A stretch of 64,000 nucleotides of DNA from Lachnoclostridium sp. An138 (GTDB lineage Bacteria > Bacillota > Clostridia > Lachnospirales > Lachnospiraceae). The DNA lies in NCBI RefSeq assembly GCF_002160765.1, contig NZ_NFLF01000002.1:186001-250000 (forward strand), written 5' to 3'. Below are positions 27,370 through 36,254 of this stretch, in pieces. The notes under the pieces are model-generated. The model was not told the DNA's origin. It saw only the letters and a list, made by a program, of their open reading frames with translations, and did no database searches. The translations under genes were made by a program, and so were the position numbers. Position 1 is the first letter of the stretch. Each line of letters begins with the position of its first letter.

Positions 27370-27408
27370 AACACTAATTTCTAAAATAAAATGCTTAAAA
27401 GCTCGCAA

Positions 27409-28944
27409 TCATAAGCCATGGATTCCGCTTTTACTATCGCTTTGATGCTTCTCCATATCATTCAGGAAAAACTTTAGCAGACGGTTTCGGCCATCACTGT
27501 TCTCTATGGAATAACTTTCCTGAATTTTCCCGTTCTCTAAGTGAAGGACATAATGACAGCACCGTAAAATAAATTCCGGGTCATGGGTCACTACAAGCGC
27601 AGTTCTCCCGGTATCTGCCACTTTACCCACAACACTGGCAACCTGCCTCATGTGAAAAAGGTCAAGGCCGCTTGTTGGCTCATCGAATAAAATCAGAGGG
27701 CGCTCCGAAGCAATGGCAGAGGCGACTGCCACACGCTGCTTTTGGCCGCCTGACAGCCCCATCGGGTGGCAGTCCTCATATGGCAGCAAGTCCATCTCCT
27801 TTAAGATTTCTCTTGCCCTTTGCTTATCCCCAGTTCCCATACTGAGCAGAATTTCATCCAGAACACTTTCGGTAAAAAGCTGATGGTTTACATCCTGCAT
27901 AACCATATAGCAGAGTTTCAATCGTTCTTTCCTGGAATAAGTCTTCCTCCAATCCTGCACTGTCCCCTTGAAGTGCTTTTCCAATCCGCAGAGGCACCGG
28001 GCAAAGGTGGATTTTCCCGCACCGTTATGTCCGATAATAGCCGTAGCGCTGCCGGATGGGAAAGCAGCTTCCGTTATATGCAGGGTTTCCGGCTCATGCT
28101 TATAGGCAAAGGACACATTCTTTATCGTCCAAACCGCCTCACTCATTCGCTGCGGCGGCCCTTCAACTCCTGAAAGCCCTGCAAGTTCAAGAGGCCGCAG
28201 CCCCATTTCTTCCCGCTGTTTTGCCGACAGGCGGCAAAACTCTTCCGCTGTATAATCTCCTTCAATTTCTCCGTCTTTCAGATACAGAACACGGTCAAAG
28301 AGGCCAGACAGATAGTACAGCCGGTGTTCAGATATGATGATGGTCTTTCCCTGCGATTTCAAAGCAAAGAGGAGCTGCCGAAAATCATCGATAGCGTAGG
28401 AGTCAAGGTTGGATGATGGTTCATCCAGCACATAAACATCCGGAGAGGTAGCTGCCGCCGATCCGCAGGCAATTTTTTGTTTTTCTCCCCCGGACAAAGA
28501 AAAAATACTTCTATCAAGCAGCGGCTCCAGCTTTAGCTGTGCAGCTACACGCTTTACCCGTTCGCGCACAATATCTTCAGCCATGCCGTGATTCTCCGGG
28601 CCGAAAGCCAGTTCGCTGGTCGTGTCCACATTAAAAAACTGAGAACGCGGATTTTGAAATACAGAGCCGACTTTTAGAGAAATATCAAACAGTGACAAGT
28701 CGCGAGTATCCTTTCCATCCAGATAGACGCAGCCGGTATAAGTCCCCTCATGGTAATGAGGAATAAGGCCGTTGAACAGACGGGTCATCGTTGTTTTCCC
28801 GCAGCCGGAAGTTCCGCAAAGCAGGACAAAAGAACCGTCTTCAATGGTGCAGGAAATATGTTTCAAAGCGCCTCCGTCCTGCTTTTCGCTGTCAGGCAAA
28901 TTACTCGCTGGATAGGAAAATGACACATCCCTACATTCAATCAC
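27409..28944 (-). CDS. Fused double ATPase of an ECF transporter (EcfA-A'), module 4
   Basis: About 511 residues: GTSGCGKTT, LSGGEKQK, VYVLDEPSSNLD, then GHNGAGKST, LSGGQKQR, LILFDEPTSGLD. A roughly 30-residue hydrophilic C-terminal tail follows domain 2. The GTG at 28944 is preferred because of the strong AAGGGGGTGA site seven bases upstream. Module 4 lacks the ABC half-transporter pair found in modules 1-3, so it may depend on another module or use a ligand needing only the ECF step. Confidence 0.88.
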   Translation of the reverse strand: MIECRDVSFSYPASNLPDSEKQDGGALKHISCTIEDGSFVLLCGTSGCGKTTMTRLFNGLIPHYHEGTYTGCVYLDGKDTRDLSLFDISLKVGSVFQNPRSQFFNVDTTSELAFGPENHGMAEDIVRERVKRVAAQLKLEPLLDRSIFSLSGGEKQKIACGSAAATSPDVYVLDEPSSNLDSYAIDDFRQLLFALKSQGKTIIISEHRLYYLSGLFDRVLYLKDGEIEGDYTAEEFCRLSAKQREEMGLRPLELAGLSGVEGPPQRMSEAVWTIKNVSFAYKHEPETLHITEAAFPSGSATAIIGHNGAGKSTFARCLCGLEKHFKGTVQDWRKTYSRKERLKLCYMVMQDVNHQLFTESVLDEILLSMGTGDKQRAREILKEMDLLPYEDCHPMGLSGGQKQRVAVASAIASERPLILFDEPTSGLDLFHMRQVASVVGKVADTGRTALVVTHDPEFILRCCHYVLHLENGKIQESYSIENSDGRNRLLKFFLNDMEKHQSDSKSGIHGL

Positions 28945-28948
28945 TTCA

Positions 28949-29686
28949 TCACCCCCTTGCAGCCAGCACAGTAATCCCTGCTGCAAAAGCACCGAGGCAG
29001 ATCAGCAGAAAAAGAATATCCTGCACATGAAAGCCCAGCTTACAGATATTTGTCCGCTTCACAGGGCCGCCCAATCCCCGTGTGAGAGCTGCCTGAGAGA
29101 GTTCCTCACCAATTTTGACGGAGCAGATCATCATGGGGACAATCCGATACTCTAAAATCGCACCGGCTTTTCCGCCGCCAAAGCGGATACCACGCATCCG
29201 CATGGCGTCCCCAATGGCGCTCCATTCTTCTGCAACCGTAGGGAAGAAACGAAACATCACGGACATGGGAATAGTGATTTGCTGCGGCAGGTGGAGCCGT
29301 TCCATTGCCGCGACAAATTCACTGACCGTTGTTGTTGTCACAACGAAATATCCCATAACCACACTGGGCGTAAACCTCAGCAGGATACCAACGATGGCTA
29401 CTGCAATATAGTTTGCTACACCGGTCAGGCGGGACAGGCCAAACATTTCCAGGCACAGGCTGCCCCCTAAAATCAGGATATAGAGAACAGCGCCTTTCCA
29501 TTTCCTGGCCGCTGATAAAAGCAGCAGAGGGATGGCCGCCAGCACAATGATGTAATACTGCATGATACCTTCATACGAACCGCCTAAAATAAAAACGGCT
29601 ATGGTAATCAGTACCGCCAGTTTTGTCCGGGGATCTAATAAAATTCCACTGTTGTTTTTCCCACTTGCAAGAAGTTCGCGGCTCAT
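28949..29686 (-). CDS. EcfT (CbiQ-type) coupling protein, module 4
   Basis: 245 residues with about five hydrophobic segments and the ATPase-contact region GEELSQAALTRGLGGP near residue 205. Its ATG overlaps the S-component stop by one base. EcfA follows after four bases. Confidence 0.88.
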   Translation of the reverse strand: MSRELLASGKNNSGILLDPRTKLAVLITIAVFILGGSYEGIMQYYIIVLAAIPLLLLSAARKWKGAVLYILILGGSLCLEMFGLSRLTGVANYIAVAIVGILLRFTPSVVMGYFVVTTTTVSEFVAAMERLHLPQQITIPMSVMFRFFPTVAEEWSAIGDAMRMRGIRFGGGKAGAILEYRIVPMMICSVKIGEELSQAALTRGLGGPVKRTNICKLGFHVQDILFLLICLGAFAAGITVLAARG

Positions 29687-30264
29687 TACACAATTCCCGC
29701 CCGCTCAAAGTGCTTTTTGAAAATCTTTTGTCCAATCAGGCCACCCACAAGACCGCTGACAAAAGCAGCTGCCAGAAGTACCGGCAAAATCCAGTCAGGC
29801 ATATAGGCCATGAGCGTGTTGGCATACTCCTGACCATAACCGGGAAGCAGGCTCTGGTAGTAAGCGTCACGCGTCACAACAATGGGAATAAAGGCACCGA
29901 TTACCCACATGGAAAAAACGCCGTGGATCAGCACTTCACGCTTGGCGTTCTTGTAGTCACAGGCTTTCATCATAAAATCGGAAATCAGGCCGAAGATCAG
30001 CCCGGTGGGAATGCACCAATAGCCCATGCCGGTCAGCAGCATGATGATACCGAGCAGTACCCCGCAGATGGTAAGCATACCGAATTTCTTGATTTTGGAG
30101 AAGAACAACATCATCGGAATACCGCCCACAAGCGGCACGATCACGCTGATAAACGGAATGAAAATCGGGATAAAACCGATAGATGCCGCCGCAAAAATGA
30201 CGATAAAATAGATCGCCGTGAAAATACCGATGTTAATTAAATCCTTTCCCTGCAATTTGTTCAT
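29686..30264 (-). CDS. ECF transporter S component, Trep_Strep/MptD-like, module 4
   Basis: 192 residues, very hydrophobic, ending GLVGGLIGQKIFKKHFERAG as in the other S components. AGGAGG precedes the ATG at 30264. First gene of the three-gene module 4 operon. Confidence 0.85.
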   Translation of the reverse strand: MNKLQGKDLINIGIFTAIYFIVIFAAASIGFIPIFIPFISVIVPLVGGIPMMLFFSKIKKFGMLTICGVLLGIIMLLTGMGYWCIPTGLIFGLISDFMMKACDYKNAKREVLIHGVFSMWVIGAFIPIVVTRDAYYQSLLPGYGQEYANTLMAYMPDWILPVLLAAAFVSGLVGGLIGQKIFKKHFERAGIV

Positions 30265-30299
30265 TGCGAAACCTCCTAGTATGATTGCTTTCTTTTCAA

Positions 30300-30313
30300 T
30301 TAGAATTCGCTAA
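30300..30313. promoter_or_regulatory. TTAG-N6-CTAA operator upstream of module 4
   Basis: TTAGAATTCGCTAA. It is also part of a wider TTAGAA-N13-TTCTAA inverted repeat (30300-30324), so two sites may overlap. It lies in the intergenic region between module 4 and its divergent AraC gene. Confidence 0.7.
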
Positions 30314-30481
30314 CCAGTTCTAATGGTAGCACACATCCGGCAATGCTTCTATGCACATATCGGTATTTTAGGCCCGTATAGCAATGAGTTTTGACCTTTA
30401 TTCCTGAACAGCCATTGACCGGAAATTTCTGTGCCGGTATAATAATATCAGAGATTCTGCATGATGAAAGGGGTGAAACAG

Positions 30482-31456
30482 TTGCGTGATATACTATACA
30501 GCATTTTAGAAAACAGCAATTCCGTTTCAGGTGTGACTTTGAAAAACAATCCAAATAGCAGTGAGCTGCTCTTAGAGCAGGCAAACGGTAAAGGACGCAT
30601 GACATTTCATCCTCTCTTTCCAGGCCTGACATTAGCTTTTATTTTTATAAATACTCCTGTGTGGCCGGAATCGGATGCAAATTCTGAGTTAAAACCATTG
30701 CTGATAAACTATTGTATTTCCGGCAGGAGTGAACTGCTGCTCGATGATGACTCTTACATTTACCTGAAGAAAAACGACTTTTGTGTCAGTGGACAGACGG
30801 CGCAGAAAGAGTACATCTTTCCCACACGGCAATATCAGGGCATAAAAATATACTTTGACCTTTCGCTCCTATTGCAGTCCTGCGGCGAATTGATGAAATC
30901 TTTTTCGATTGATCTCATGCGTTTGGAAGAAAACTATTGCGCGAACCATAAAACATATATCAACGAAGCGGACAACGAACTGGAAAATATATTTCAGAAA
31001 CTCTGGCGGCTTTCTGAAAGGCCGTCTGCCTTCCATTTGCAAATCTATACACTTGAACTTCTCCACCGGCTTCTCAACATGGAAATCCGGCCTCCGAAAA
31101 CCTGCGGCTTCTACACAGAAACGCAAGTGGAGCTTGCAAAAAGGACAGCAAAAATTCTGTCAGATGATCTTCGCCAGCACATCCCTGTAAGGCAGATTGC
31201 AGAACGCTTTTCGGTCAGTGAAACCAGCCTGAAAAACTATTTTAGAGGCGTATATGGTCAAAATGTATCTACTTGGCTGCGGGAAATCCGCATGAATGAA
31301 GCCGCCAGCCTTCTCTCTGCCACAAAGCGTCCGATTGCCGAAGTATCAGAGCAGGTTGGCTACTCTAATCAAGGGAAATTTGCAGCCGTGTTCAAAAAGC
31401 AGTTTGGTCTTTCGCCGCTGGAATATCGACGGTCAAAGAATTTAGAAAGCAGATAA
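30482..31456 (+). CDS. AraC-family regulator, PchR/YbtA-like, adjacent to module 4
   Basis: About 324 residues. The effector domain is followed by two helix-turn-helix motifs (VRQIAERFSVSETSLKNYFR and IAEVSEQVGYSNQGKFAAVF with KKQFGLSPLEYRR). TTG at 30482 has AAGGGGTG six bases upstream; the alternative ATG pair at 30461-30466 has no clear ribosome site. Divergent from module 4. By analogy with PchR and YbtA it would activate the module when its ligand is present. Confidence 0.84.
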   Translation: MRDILYSILENSNSVSGVTLKNNPNSSELLLEQANGKGRMTFHPLFPGLTLAFIFINTPVWPESDANSELKPLLINYCISGRSELLLDDDSYIYLKKNDFCVSGQTAQKEYIFPTRQYQGIKIYFDLSLLLQSCGELMKSFSIDLMRLEENYCANHKTYINEADNELENIFQKLWRLSERPSAFHLQIYTLELLHRLLNMEIRPPKTCGFYTETQVELAKRTAKILSDDLRQHIPVRQIAERFSVSETSLKNYFRGVYGQNVSTWLREIRMNEAASLLSATKRPIAEVSEQVGYSNQGKFAAVFKKQFGLSPLEYRRSKNLESR

Positions 31457-31662
31457 GCTTAAAGCCGGGATTTGCCGCTTGACAGCAGAGTCACGACCTT
31501 ACTTATGCTTATAATCTCATGCGTAAATTATTTCTTGAAAGATAATTTTAGGATATGCGGCATATAAAAAGATTATAAAGAATTGATTTCAGGCAATTGA
31601 CAAAATGTATTTAAATATTTGAAAGAACAAAATTTCCTGCTTCATACGGGAAGTGAACAGTT

Positions 31663-31779
31663 ATGGATGTCGTAAGAGATTATACAATCTGCATCGACAG
31701 TAAAAAATGTATGGCACCAAGAAAACTGTCGATTCCAGAAGGCATTTTCGAGATAAAGCTGGATTCATGGAGGTGTTAA
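31663..31779 (+). CDS. Possible 38-residue protein of unknown function
   Basis: ATG at 31663, stop just before the start of the DUF6718-like gene, whose ribosome site lies inside this frame. No recognisable motif and a weak ribosome site. It could equally be a degraded fragment. Confidence 0.25.
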   Translation: MDVVRDYTICIDSKKCMAPRKLSIPEGIFEIKLDSWRC

Positions 31780-31782
31780 AGA

Positions 31783-32007
31783 ATGTGTTACCTGATTGCT
31801 AAAGATATTCATTCTATAGGATGTATTGCACTTCGAACAAATCACGGTGCGCACTTAGCTGAATACAAAAGGAAACTATTGCATCTGATAGATGATGACA
31901 GAATACAACTTGTTACAATCAGCCGTCCCTCGGCCTATGGAGAGTACGCTCCCTATCGGTTCGTGGAAACTGAAGAGAAATTCACAAAGGCTGTATTGGC
32001 AATGTGA
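31783..32007 (+). CDS. Small conserved protein, DUF6718-like
   Basis: 74 residues beginning MCYLIAKDIHSIGCIALRT, with a conserved ISRPSAYGEYAPYRFVE block near residue 50. I recall this family (DUF6718) from many Lachnospiraceae; its function is unknown. GGAGGTG lies seven bases upstream of the ATG. It is followed by an antitoxin-like remnant, a common setting in accessory regions. Confidence 0.6.
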   Translation: MCYLIAKDIHSIGCIALRTNHGAHLAEYKRKLLHLIDDDRIQLVTISRPSAYGEYAPYRFVETEEKFTKAVLAM

Positions 32008-32032
32008 AAATAAAGATGGAGGAGGCATCTAT

Positions 32033-32203
32033 ATGGCAGCAACGATTCAAGAAAATCTTGTTATGACAGCTAAAAATGATAAGAGCGCCACAGAACGAGT
32101 AAAAAAACGAAAGACCATTAAAGAACTTTTTAATGGTTTTCATGGCAATTATATTCCAATAGAAATAGATTGGGGAAATCCTGTTGGAAAAGAGATATGC
32201 TGA
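32033..32203 (+). pseudogene. MazE/AbrB-type antitoxin remnant
   Basis: 56 residues. The C-terminal part (KRKTIKELFNGFHGNYIPIE, then a WGNPVGKEI end) matches the tail of MazE-like antitoxins, but the N-terminal DNA-binding fold is lost except for MAATIQ. GGAGGAGG precedes the ATG, so it may still be translated. No MazF toxin is visible downstream. Confidence 0.55.
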
Positions 32204-32368
32204 CTGGCTCAGAAATAATATACTTGTAACTGACAATGTATGATATTAGAGCAGCTCTGCCACTTAAGATTTTAAGGGGTGTCTATACCATATCTTTTTC
32301 TGCGGTGAAGCCCTGCCATCTTATCATAAGTAGAGCAACCCCGCTGAATATTATGGAGGTGCATAATT

Positions 32369-32548
32369 GTGAATGGACAGATAAAGAAATATAGAGAAAG
32401 CCTTGCAAATACACCTGGTCCTGTTCTCCTGACCGAAGAGCATAATAAGCTGGATTTAAAGGGACTCATGTCTTATGCAGCCAGAAAAGGGGAAAAGGTT
32501 ATCAATCTCTCTGAAGAAGAAAAGAATATGTTTATGCGCAGGAGCTAA
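32369..32548 (+). CDS. Small protein of unknown function (59 residues)
   Basis: GTG start at 32369 with GGAGGT eight bases upstream. The sequence has a basic N terminus and a LKGLMSYAARKGEKVINLSE block that I have seen in small hypothetical proteins of Lachnospiraceae. Function unknown. It is shorter than usual ORF cut-offs and easily missed. Confidence 0.5.
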   Translation: MNGQIKKYRESLANTPGPVLLTEEHNKLDLKGLMSYAARKGEKVINLSEEEKNMFMRRS

Positions 32549-32691
32549 TAGCCACCATTTTTCCGTATAAAGGCTTGGTCCGATGCCACAGTGGCATCTC
32601 TCCCACTCATTCACTGTAATTCATGTAGAAAGCCTTCAGTAAACTATTTGAGTGCAAAAATAGTCTGTATACAAGGCGGATTAATGAAATA

Positions 32692-32720
32692 TTGACTTAT
32701 AAGTGTAACAAGTGTATCAT
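32692..32720 (+). promoter_or_regulatory. Promoter of the antitoxin RNA
   Basis: TTGACT (32692-32697), 17-base spacer, TATCAT (32715-32720). Confidence 0.7.
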
Positions 32721-32726
32721 AATTAT

Positions 32727-32808
32727 AAAAAGAGTTACCGATAGACGGTTAGCCCAGGTGATAGTTAAGAATAATCGCAAACCTTGGCTGCGGGGCGGTT
32801 TCTTTTTG
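32727..32808 (+). ncRNA. Predicted antisense antitoxin RNA of a type I toxin
   Basis: A strong promoter ends about seven bases before this stretch, and an AAACC...GGTTT stem with a CTTTTT tail closes it at 32808. The last 44 bases are complementary to the 3' part of the toxin reading frame on the other strand, the usual convergent layout of Fst/TxpA-type systems. Exact ends are estimates. Confidence 0.6.
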
Positions 32809-32881
32809 TTATCTTAATTACAAGAGTGACGCTCGCTACGAGTATAATCACGAACTGAAAAAGTCCTTTATATGTAACCAT
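32765..32881 (-). CDS. Holin-like type I toxin (Hol_Tox/TxpA type)
   Basis: 38 residues: MVTYKGLFQF, a hydrophobic helix of about 16 residues, then a basic tail (KITKRNRPAAK). This is the standard build of small putative holin-like toxins that insert in the membrane. AGGGGTGA lies just upstream of the ATG at 32881. It overlaps an antisense RNA at its 3' end. Too short for standard gene callers; the pair looks intact. Confidence 0.7.
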   Translation of the reverse strand: MVTYKGLFQFVIILVASVTLVIKITKRNRPAAKVCDYS

Positions 32882-33197
32882 AGCGATCACCCCTTCCTTT
32901 TGGAAGGAGGGCTAACTGTCTATCATTTTTTTCAAGCAGTTCCTTCTGAATACACCATGCCAGAAAACAAATACTTGTACAAAGCAGCTTCTTGTTTTCT
33001 CAAAATATTGTGATATATTAAAGATGCCAGAAGAGAAAATCTTCTCTATACTTTGTATAGACACGCGATACAAGGAGCGTACCGCCGTCAGTCTGGAGAC
33101 GTTAAAACTATGCATAAACTTTACGAAATAGTTGATTTCGCAGGAAAGTGAAAGGCTTTCAACTGGGTGGCACGCCCCCCCCCAATAAACCAGACAG

Positions 33198-33229
33198 AAA
33201 GAGCCCTGACAAAAGTGGGGCTCTTTTTT
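33198..33229 (+). terminator. Rho-independent terminator, possibly of a degenerate T-box leader
   Basis: AAAGAGCCC (33198-33206) and GGGCTCTTT (33218-33226) form a nine-base-pair stem with a T run. About 30 bases upstream is CAACTGGGTGGCACG, close to the T-box antiterminator consensus. No amino-acid gene follows, so it would be an orphan leader. The rest of 32882-33658 shows only fragments I cannot assign. Confidence 0.55.
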
Positions 33230-33658
33230 GCTGGAAAATATAACTGTTTGTTTAATTTCCATACTTTCTGTATACAATTCTTGACCATCTCAGTATGAGC
33301 AAACTGCCACCTTTGGCTCCAAATGGGCACTGTCTCCCATTCCTGACTATGAAAGCCTGAATAATAATACTCCCCTTGCCTCCAACTATATTTTTCCCAT
33401 CACCGGATGGATTCGGGATTTTTACCCGTTAGAAACGTGCGCTGCCAAGCGACTCAGATAGAGCTTCCAGCAGGCTTTCAGGCTGCAAATCATACAGCCG
33501 CCCAGCCATGCATTCATCGGAATAATACACGACATAATTGCAGCCTTCCTTTATATCTTTATTATGTTACAATTATGTCGTATTATCAAAATTTGAATTT
33601 TTACAGAATTTCACAATTTTGAAAACAACAGGGGCTATGTCTATATTCTTCTCAGAAA

Positions 33659-34681
33659 TCACGGAAAGTACAATACATTCTCATCTTCCTCCTCTGGAAA
33701 AGCCATGGGATCTTCGAAGAAATTATATCTCGCATCATACAGGAATGGCAGCTCGTCCCCTGCTTTCCCATACCTCTGTTTCAGAACCCGAACCAATATC
33801 CCGCGAGGCACCTCTGCTTTTTCAGCCGCCTCATCAAAATCCTTCTCTCCTACCCCGCACAAATCCATGGCAATCACAACATCGCAGCTATATTCTATAC
33901 TGCCAGAATCTTTAAAAGAAGCTAAGGATGCTTTGGAGTTGTACGCCGCTCGGTTGAAACTGCTGATCAGCAGTACAGGCACATCTGACGATTCTGCAAG
34001 CGAAAATAGCCGCTGCAGGTTGTAGTCTACTATCTGCTTATCCGTCCATCCAGAAGCGCCATCTGGCATCTGCAAAAGCTGCAGGTAATCAATTATGATA
34101 AACGGATGCTGACCCGTCTTACCTACCCATTCTACAATATAGTCCGCTATATTGTCTGCCGTCCAGGGCTTCCCATTTTTGTACCTTTGTTCCAGAACCT
34201 GCAGGTTGGCATTCTTTTCTGCCACCATTTCAGCCGCAGCGCTTACAGCTTTCCAGTCGTTTTCTGTATATTCTGCCAAGCATTCTTTATTGAGCAGTTC
34301 CTCGACTGTTTTTTCCGTGTACTCAAGCTTTTCATCATTCTGGCTGTTTATGTACGTCTGCCGACTCACTGCTTTGGCCGCAATATGCAACATCCGCATC
34401 TCCAGGCTGAACAGCAGTACTGGGATTCCACTTGCGGACATATTCTCTGCTATCTGCTGTACAAAAGTCGATTTTCCGAGACTCGATATTGCACCCAGGC
34501 AATGCAGTCCTGCAGTAAACCCTCCCCCCAGAGATTCATCTAATGCCGGAAATCCTGTTGGATAATGGTTTTTGCATCTCAAGATATGAGATTCTTTGTC
34601 TCCAAACATATGCTTTGCAAACAATCCAAGATTATTTTTCTTTTCGTCTACTGTTCCATGATTGCAGTTTAATTCTGTCAT
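33659..34681 (-). CDS. DnaB-like replicative helicase, C-terminal RecA-fold only
   Basis: 340 residues. P-loop GAISSLGKST (about residues 62-71), Walker B FIIIDYLQLLQMP and a downstream VLKQRYGKAGDELPF segment match the DnaB ATPase domain. The usual N-terminal primase-interaction domain is absent. It stands next to an iteron array and a Rep initiator, so it probably serves plasmid-type replication. AGGAGAT precedes the ATG. Confidence 0.75.
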   Translation of the reverse strand: MTELNCNHGTVDEKKNNLGLFAKHMFGDKESHILRCKNHYPTGFPALDESLGGGFTAGLHCLGAISSLGKSTFVQQIAENMSASGIPVLLFSLEMRMLHIAAKAVSRQTYINSQNDEKLEYTEKTVEELLNKECLAEYTENDWKAVSAAAEMVAEKNANLQVLEQRYKNGKPWTADNIADYIVEWVGKTGQHPFIIIDYLQLLQMPDGASGWTDKQIVDYNLQRLFSLAESSDVPVLLISSFNRAAYNSKASLASFKDSGSIEYSCDVVIAMDLCGVGEKDFDEAAEKAEVPRGILVRVLKQRYGKAGDELPFLYDARYNFFEDPMAFPEEEDENVLYFP

Positions 34682-34980
34682 AGCATATCTCCTTCCTGCT
34701 TATAGCAGCTAAAGCTACAGCTAATGCACTTTGCTGTGAACCTACTGGTTTTTGCTGCCGTATAATATAAAAATTCTATACGCAATAAAGCTTCTTTCTT
34801 ATTGCAGTAAAATACAATTTTACAGTATTTTTTGGAGTGAGGTATTGACTTTAGACAATACCTCTCCACTCCTACTTACAATATTATACTTATAAGATAC
34901 TTACAAGTACTTACACGACTTATTCCAAGCACTGAAAATTCCCGTAATTACGGCGTTTTTAGGGCTTTTTTACACGCTGA

Positions 34981-35156
34981 CGTGTAAACGTTTTTTTCCT
35001 TCCGTGTAAGCGTTTTTTACTTATCGTGTAAAGGATTATTACTTGGCGTGTAAACTGTTTTTACCTATCGTGTGATATCTTTTTACTTATCATGTAAACA
35101 CTTTTTACCTATCGTGTAATGCATTTTTACTTATCGTGTAAACACTTTTTACCTTT
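34981..35156. repeat. Eight 22-bp iterons, plasmid-type replication origin
   Basis: CGTGTAA (or CATGTAA/CGTGTGA) recurs exactly every 22 bases at 34981, 35003, 35025, 35047, 35069, 35091, 35113 and 35135, each followed by a TTTTTACYTAT-like tract. An inverted copy of the core (TTTACACG-CTGA-CGTGTAAA) starts at 34969. This is the classic layout of an iteron-regulated theta origin bound by the adjacent Rep. Confidence 0.9.
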
Positions 35157-36105
35157 TTTCAAAAAATATTTGATATCCCATGGTTGGAGATGTTGGGTTT
35201 TTGCTACCCCCCTGACGATATATTTCATACTCAGAAATAATTTCTTTCTCTTTGAAAAGATCAAGCGTAGAAGCGACAACTTTGTTAATCGACTTCTTTT
35301 TCTGCCTCCAATTTACGGTATCATCCGGCACATATCCGAGTTCCGGGAACAACCCTCTTTCCTCTCCTGTCTCCTTGTCCTTCCAGTAAAAAGAAATCTT
35401 GTTGCTGAAAAGCCTGTTTTTCTCATTTCTCATCTGCATTACTCGCTTGATCACGTACCTTTTGATCAGAATCGCATCATCCGTATCCGTAAACAGAGCA
35501 TGGGTGTCCATTAGCTCTGCCGGAACATCTATCAGCTGATGCAGGCTCTCTGCATAGCAGTACAGTGCCGGCTTTTCCAACACCGTGTAAGCATGTACCT
35601 CTCTTCCATTTGCGGCCAGTCTTGCTTCAACAGATGACAGTGGCAGCAGATATGATTGATAAATCAACTTTTCATACTTCTTTTCTTTTCCCTTTGCATT
35701 TGCCTTCTCCCCGCAATCGATCCTGATATGGGTAGAGCGAAGTTTCTCCAGGCTTTTCACAATCATATTGATTTTTCTCGGCGTTGCCCTTTGGGACATG
35801 TTCCCGGAAAGTACCTTGCAAATCCATTCCGGCGTTACCACCATCACACCTGCGCTAATGATCGTATAGACCGCATCCATTACGGCCATATCGAACTGCG
35901 TGATGTTTGGATCCGTAAGTGTAATATTAGGATCCGTTTTAAGATTCACCAGATTCACGATATTGTCCGTGATTGTAATCTTCATGGAGACACCTTTATC
36001 CGTGATATCCGGATACTCTTTTGTCGCAATGAGCCGCCCTATTTTTGTGTTGTTTAGATACTGCTTATTAATACTCAAAATTGGCAAATTCTCCTTCTCT
36101 TCCAT
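35149..36105 (-). CDS. Rep_3-like plasmid replication initiator
   Basis: About 318 residues with two winged-helix-like regions: MDAVYTIISAGVMVVTPEWI (about residues 75-95) followed by a basic stretch, and a C-terminal IKRYVIKRVMQMRNEKNRLF region. The downstream iterons overlap the last codons. The ATG at 36105 (MEEKENL) follows AAGGAG; the longer frame to 36189 is not supported. The distant second Rep (44939-45876) has the same NNTKI...MAVMDAV layout. Confidence 0.8.
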   Translation of the reverse strand: MEEKENLPILSINKQYLNNTKIGRLIATKEYPDITDKGVSMKITITDNIVNLVNLKTDPNITLTDPNITQFDMAVMDAVYTIISAGVMVVTPEWICKVLSGNMSQRATPRKINMIVKSLEKLRSTHIRIDCGEKANAKGKEKKYEKLIYQSYLLPLSSVEARLAANGREVHAYTVLEKPALYCYAESLHQLIDVPAELMDTHALFTDTDDAILIKRYVIKRVMQMRNEKNRLFSNKISFYWKDKETGEERGLFPELGYVPDDTVNWRQKKKSINKVVASTLDLFKEKEIISEYEIYRQGGSKNPTSPTMGYQIFFEKR

Positions 36106-36254
36106 GTAATATTCTCCTTTCTTCCAGCCCTGTTTAGGCCTGCAGCAGCCCATAGGTGTTAACGCTTGAGACTGCTGCAAAAAACACAAGGCTCGTTCAG
36201 GAAAATAACCTAAAAACGGAGATTATCTCGAAATCGGGAATATTGAGAAATAAA

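Noticed and set aside
33400-33580. Minus-strand fragment GCNYVVYYSDECMAGRLYD...
   Set aside because: Looks like the end of a protein but has no start, no family and no partner; left unannotated.
34969-35156. Regularly spaced repeats taken as a CRISPR array
   Set aside because: The repeat period is 22 bases with no unique spacers, and the array adjoins a Rep gene, so these are iterons.
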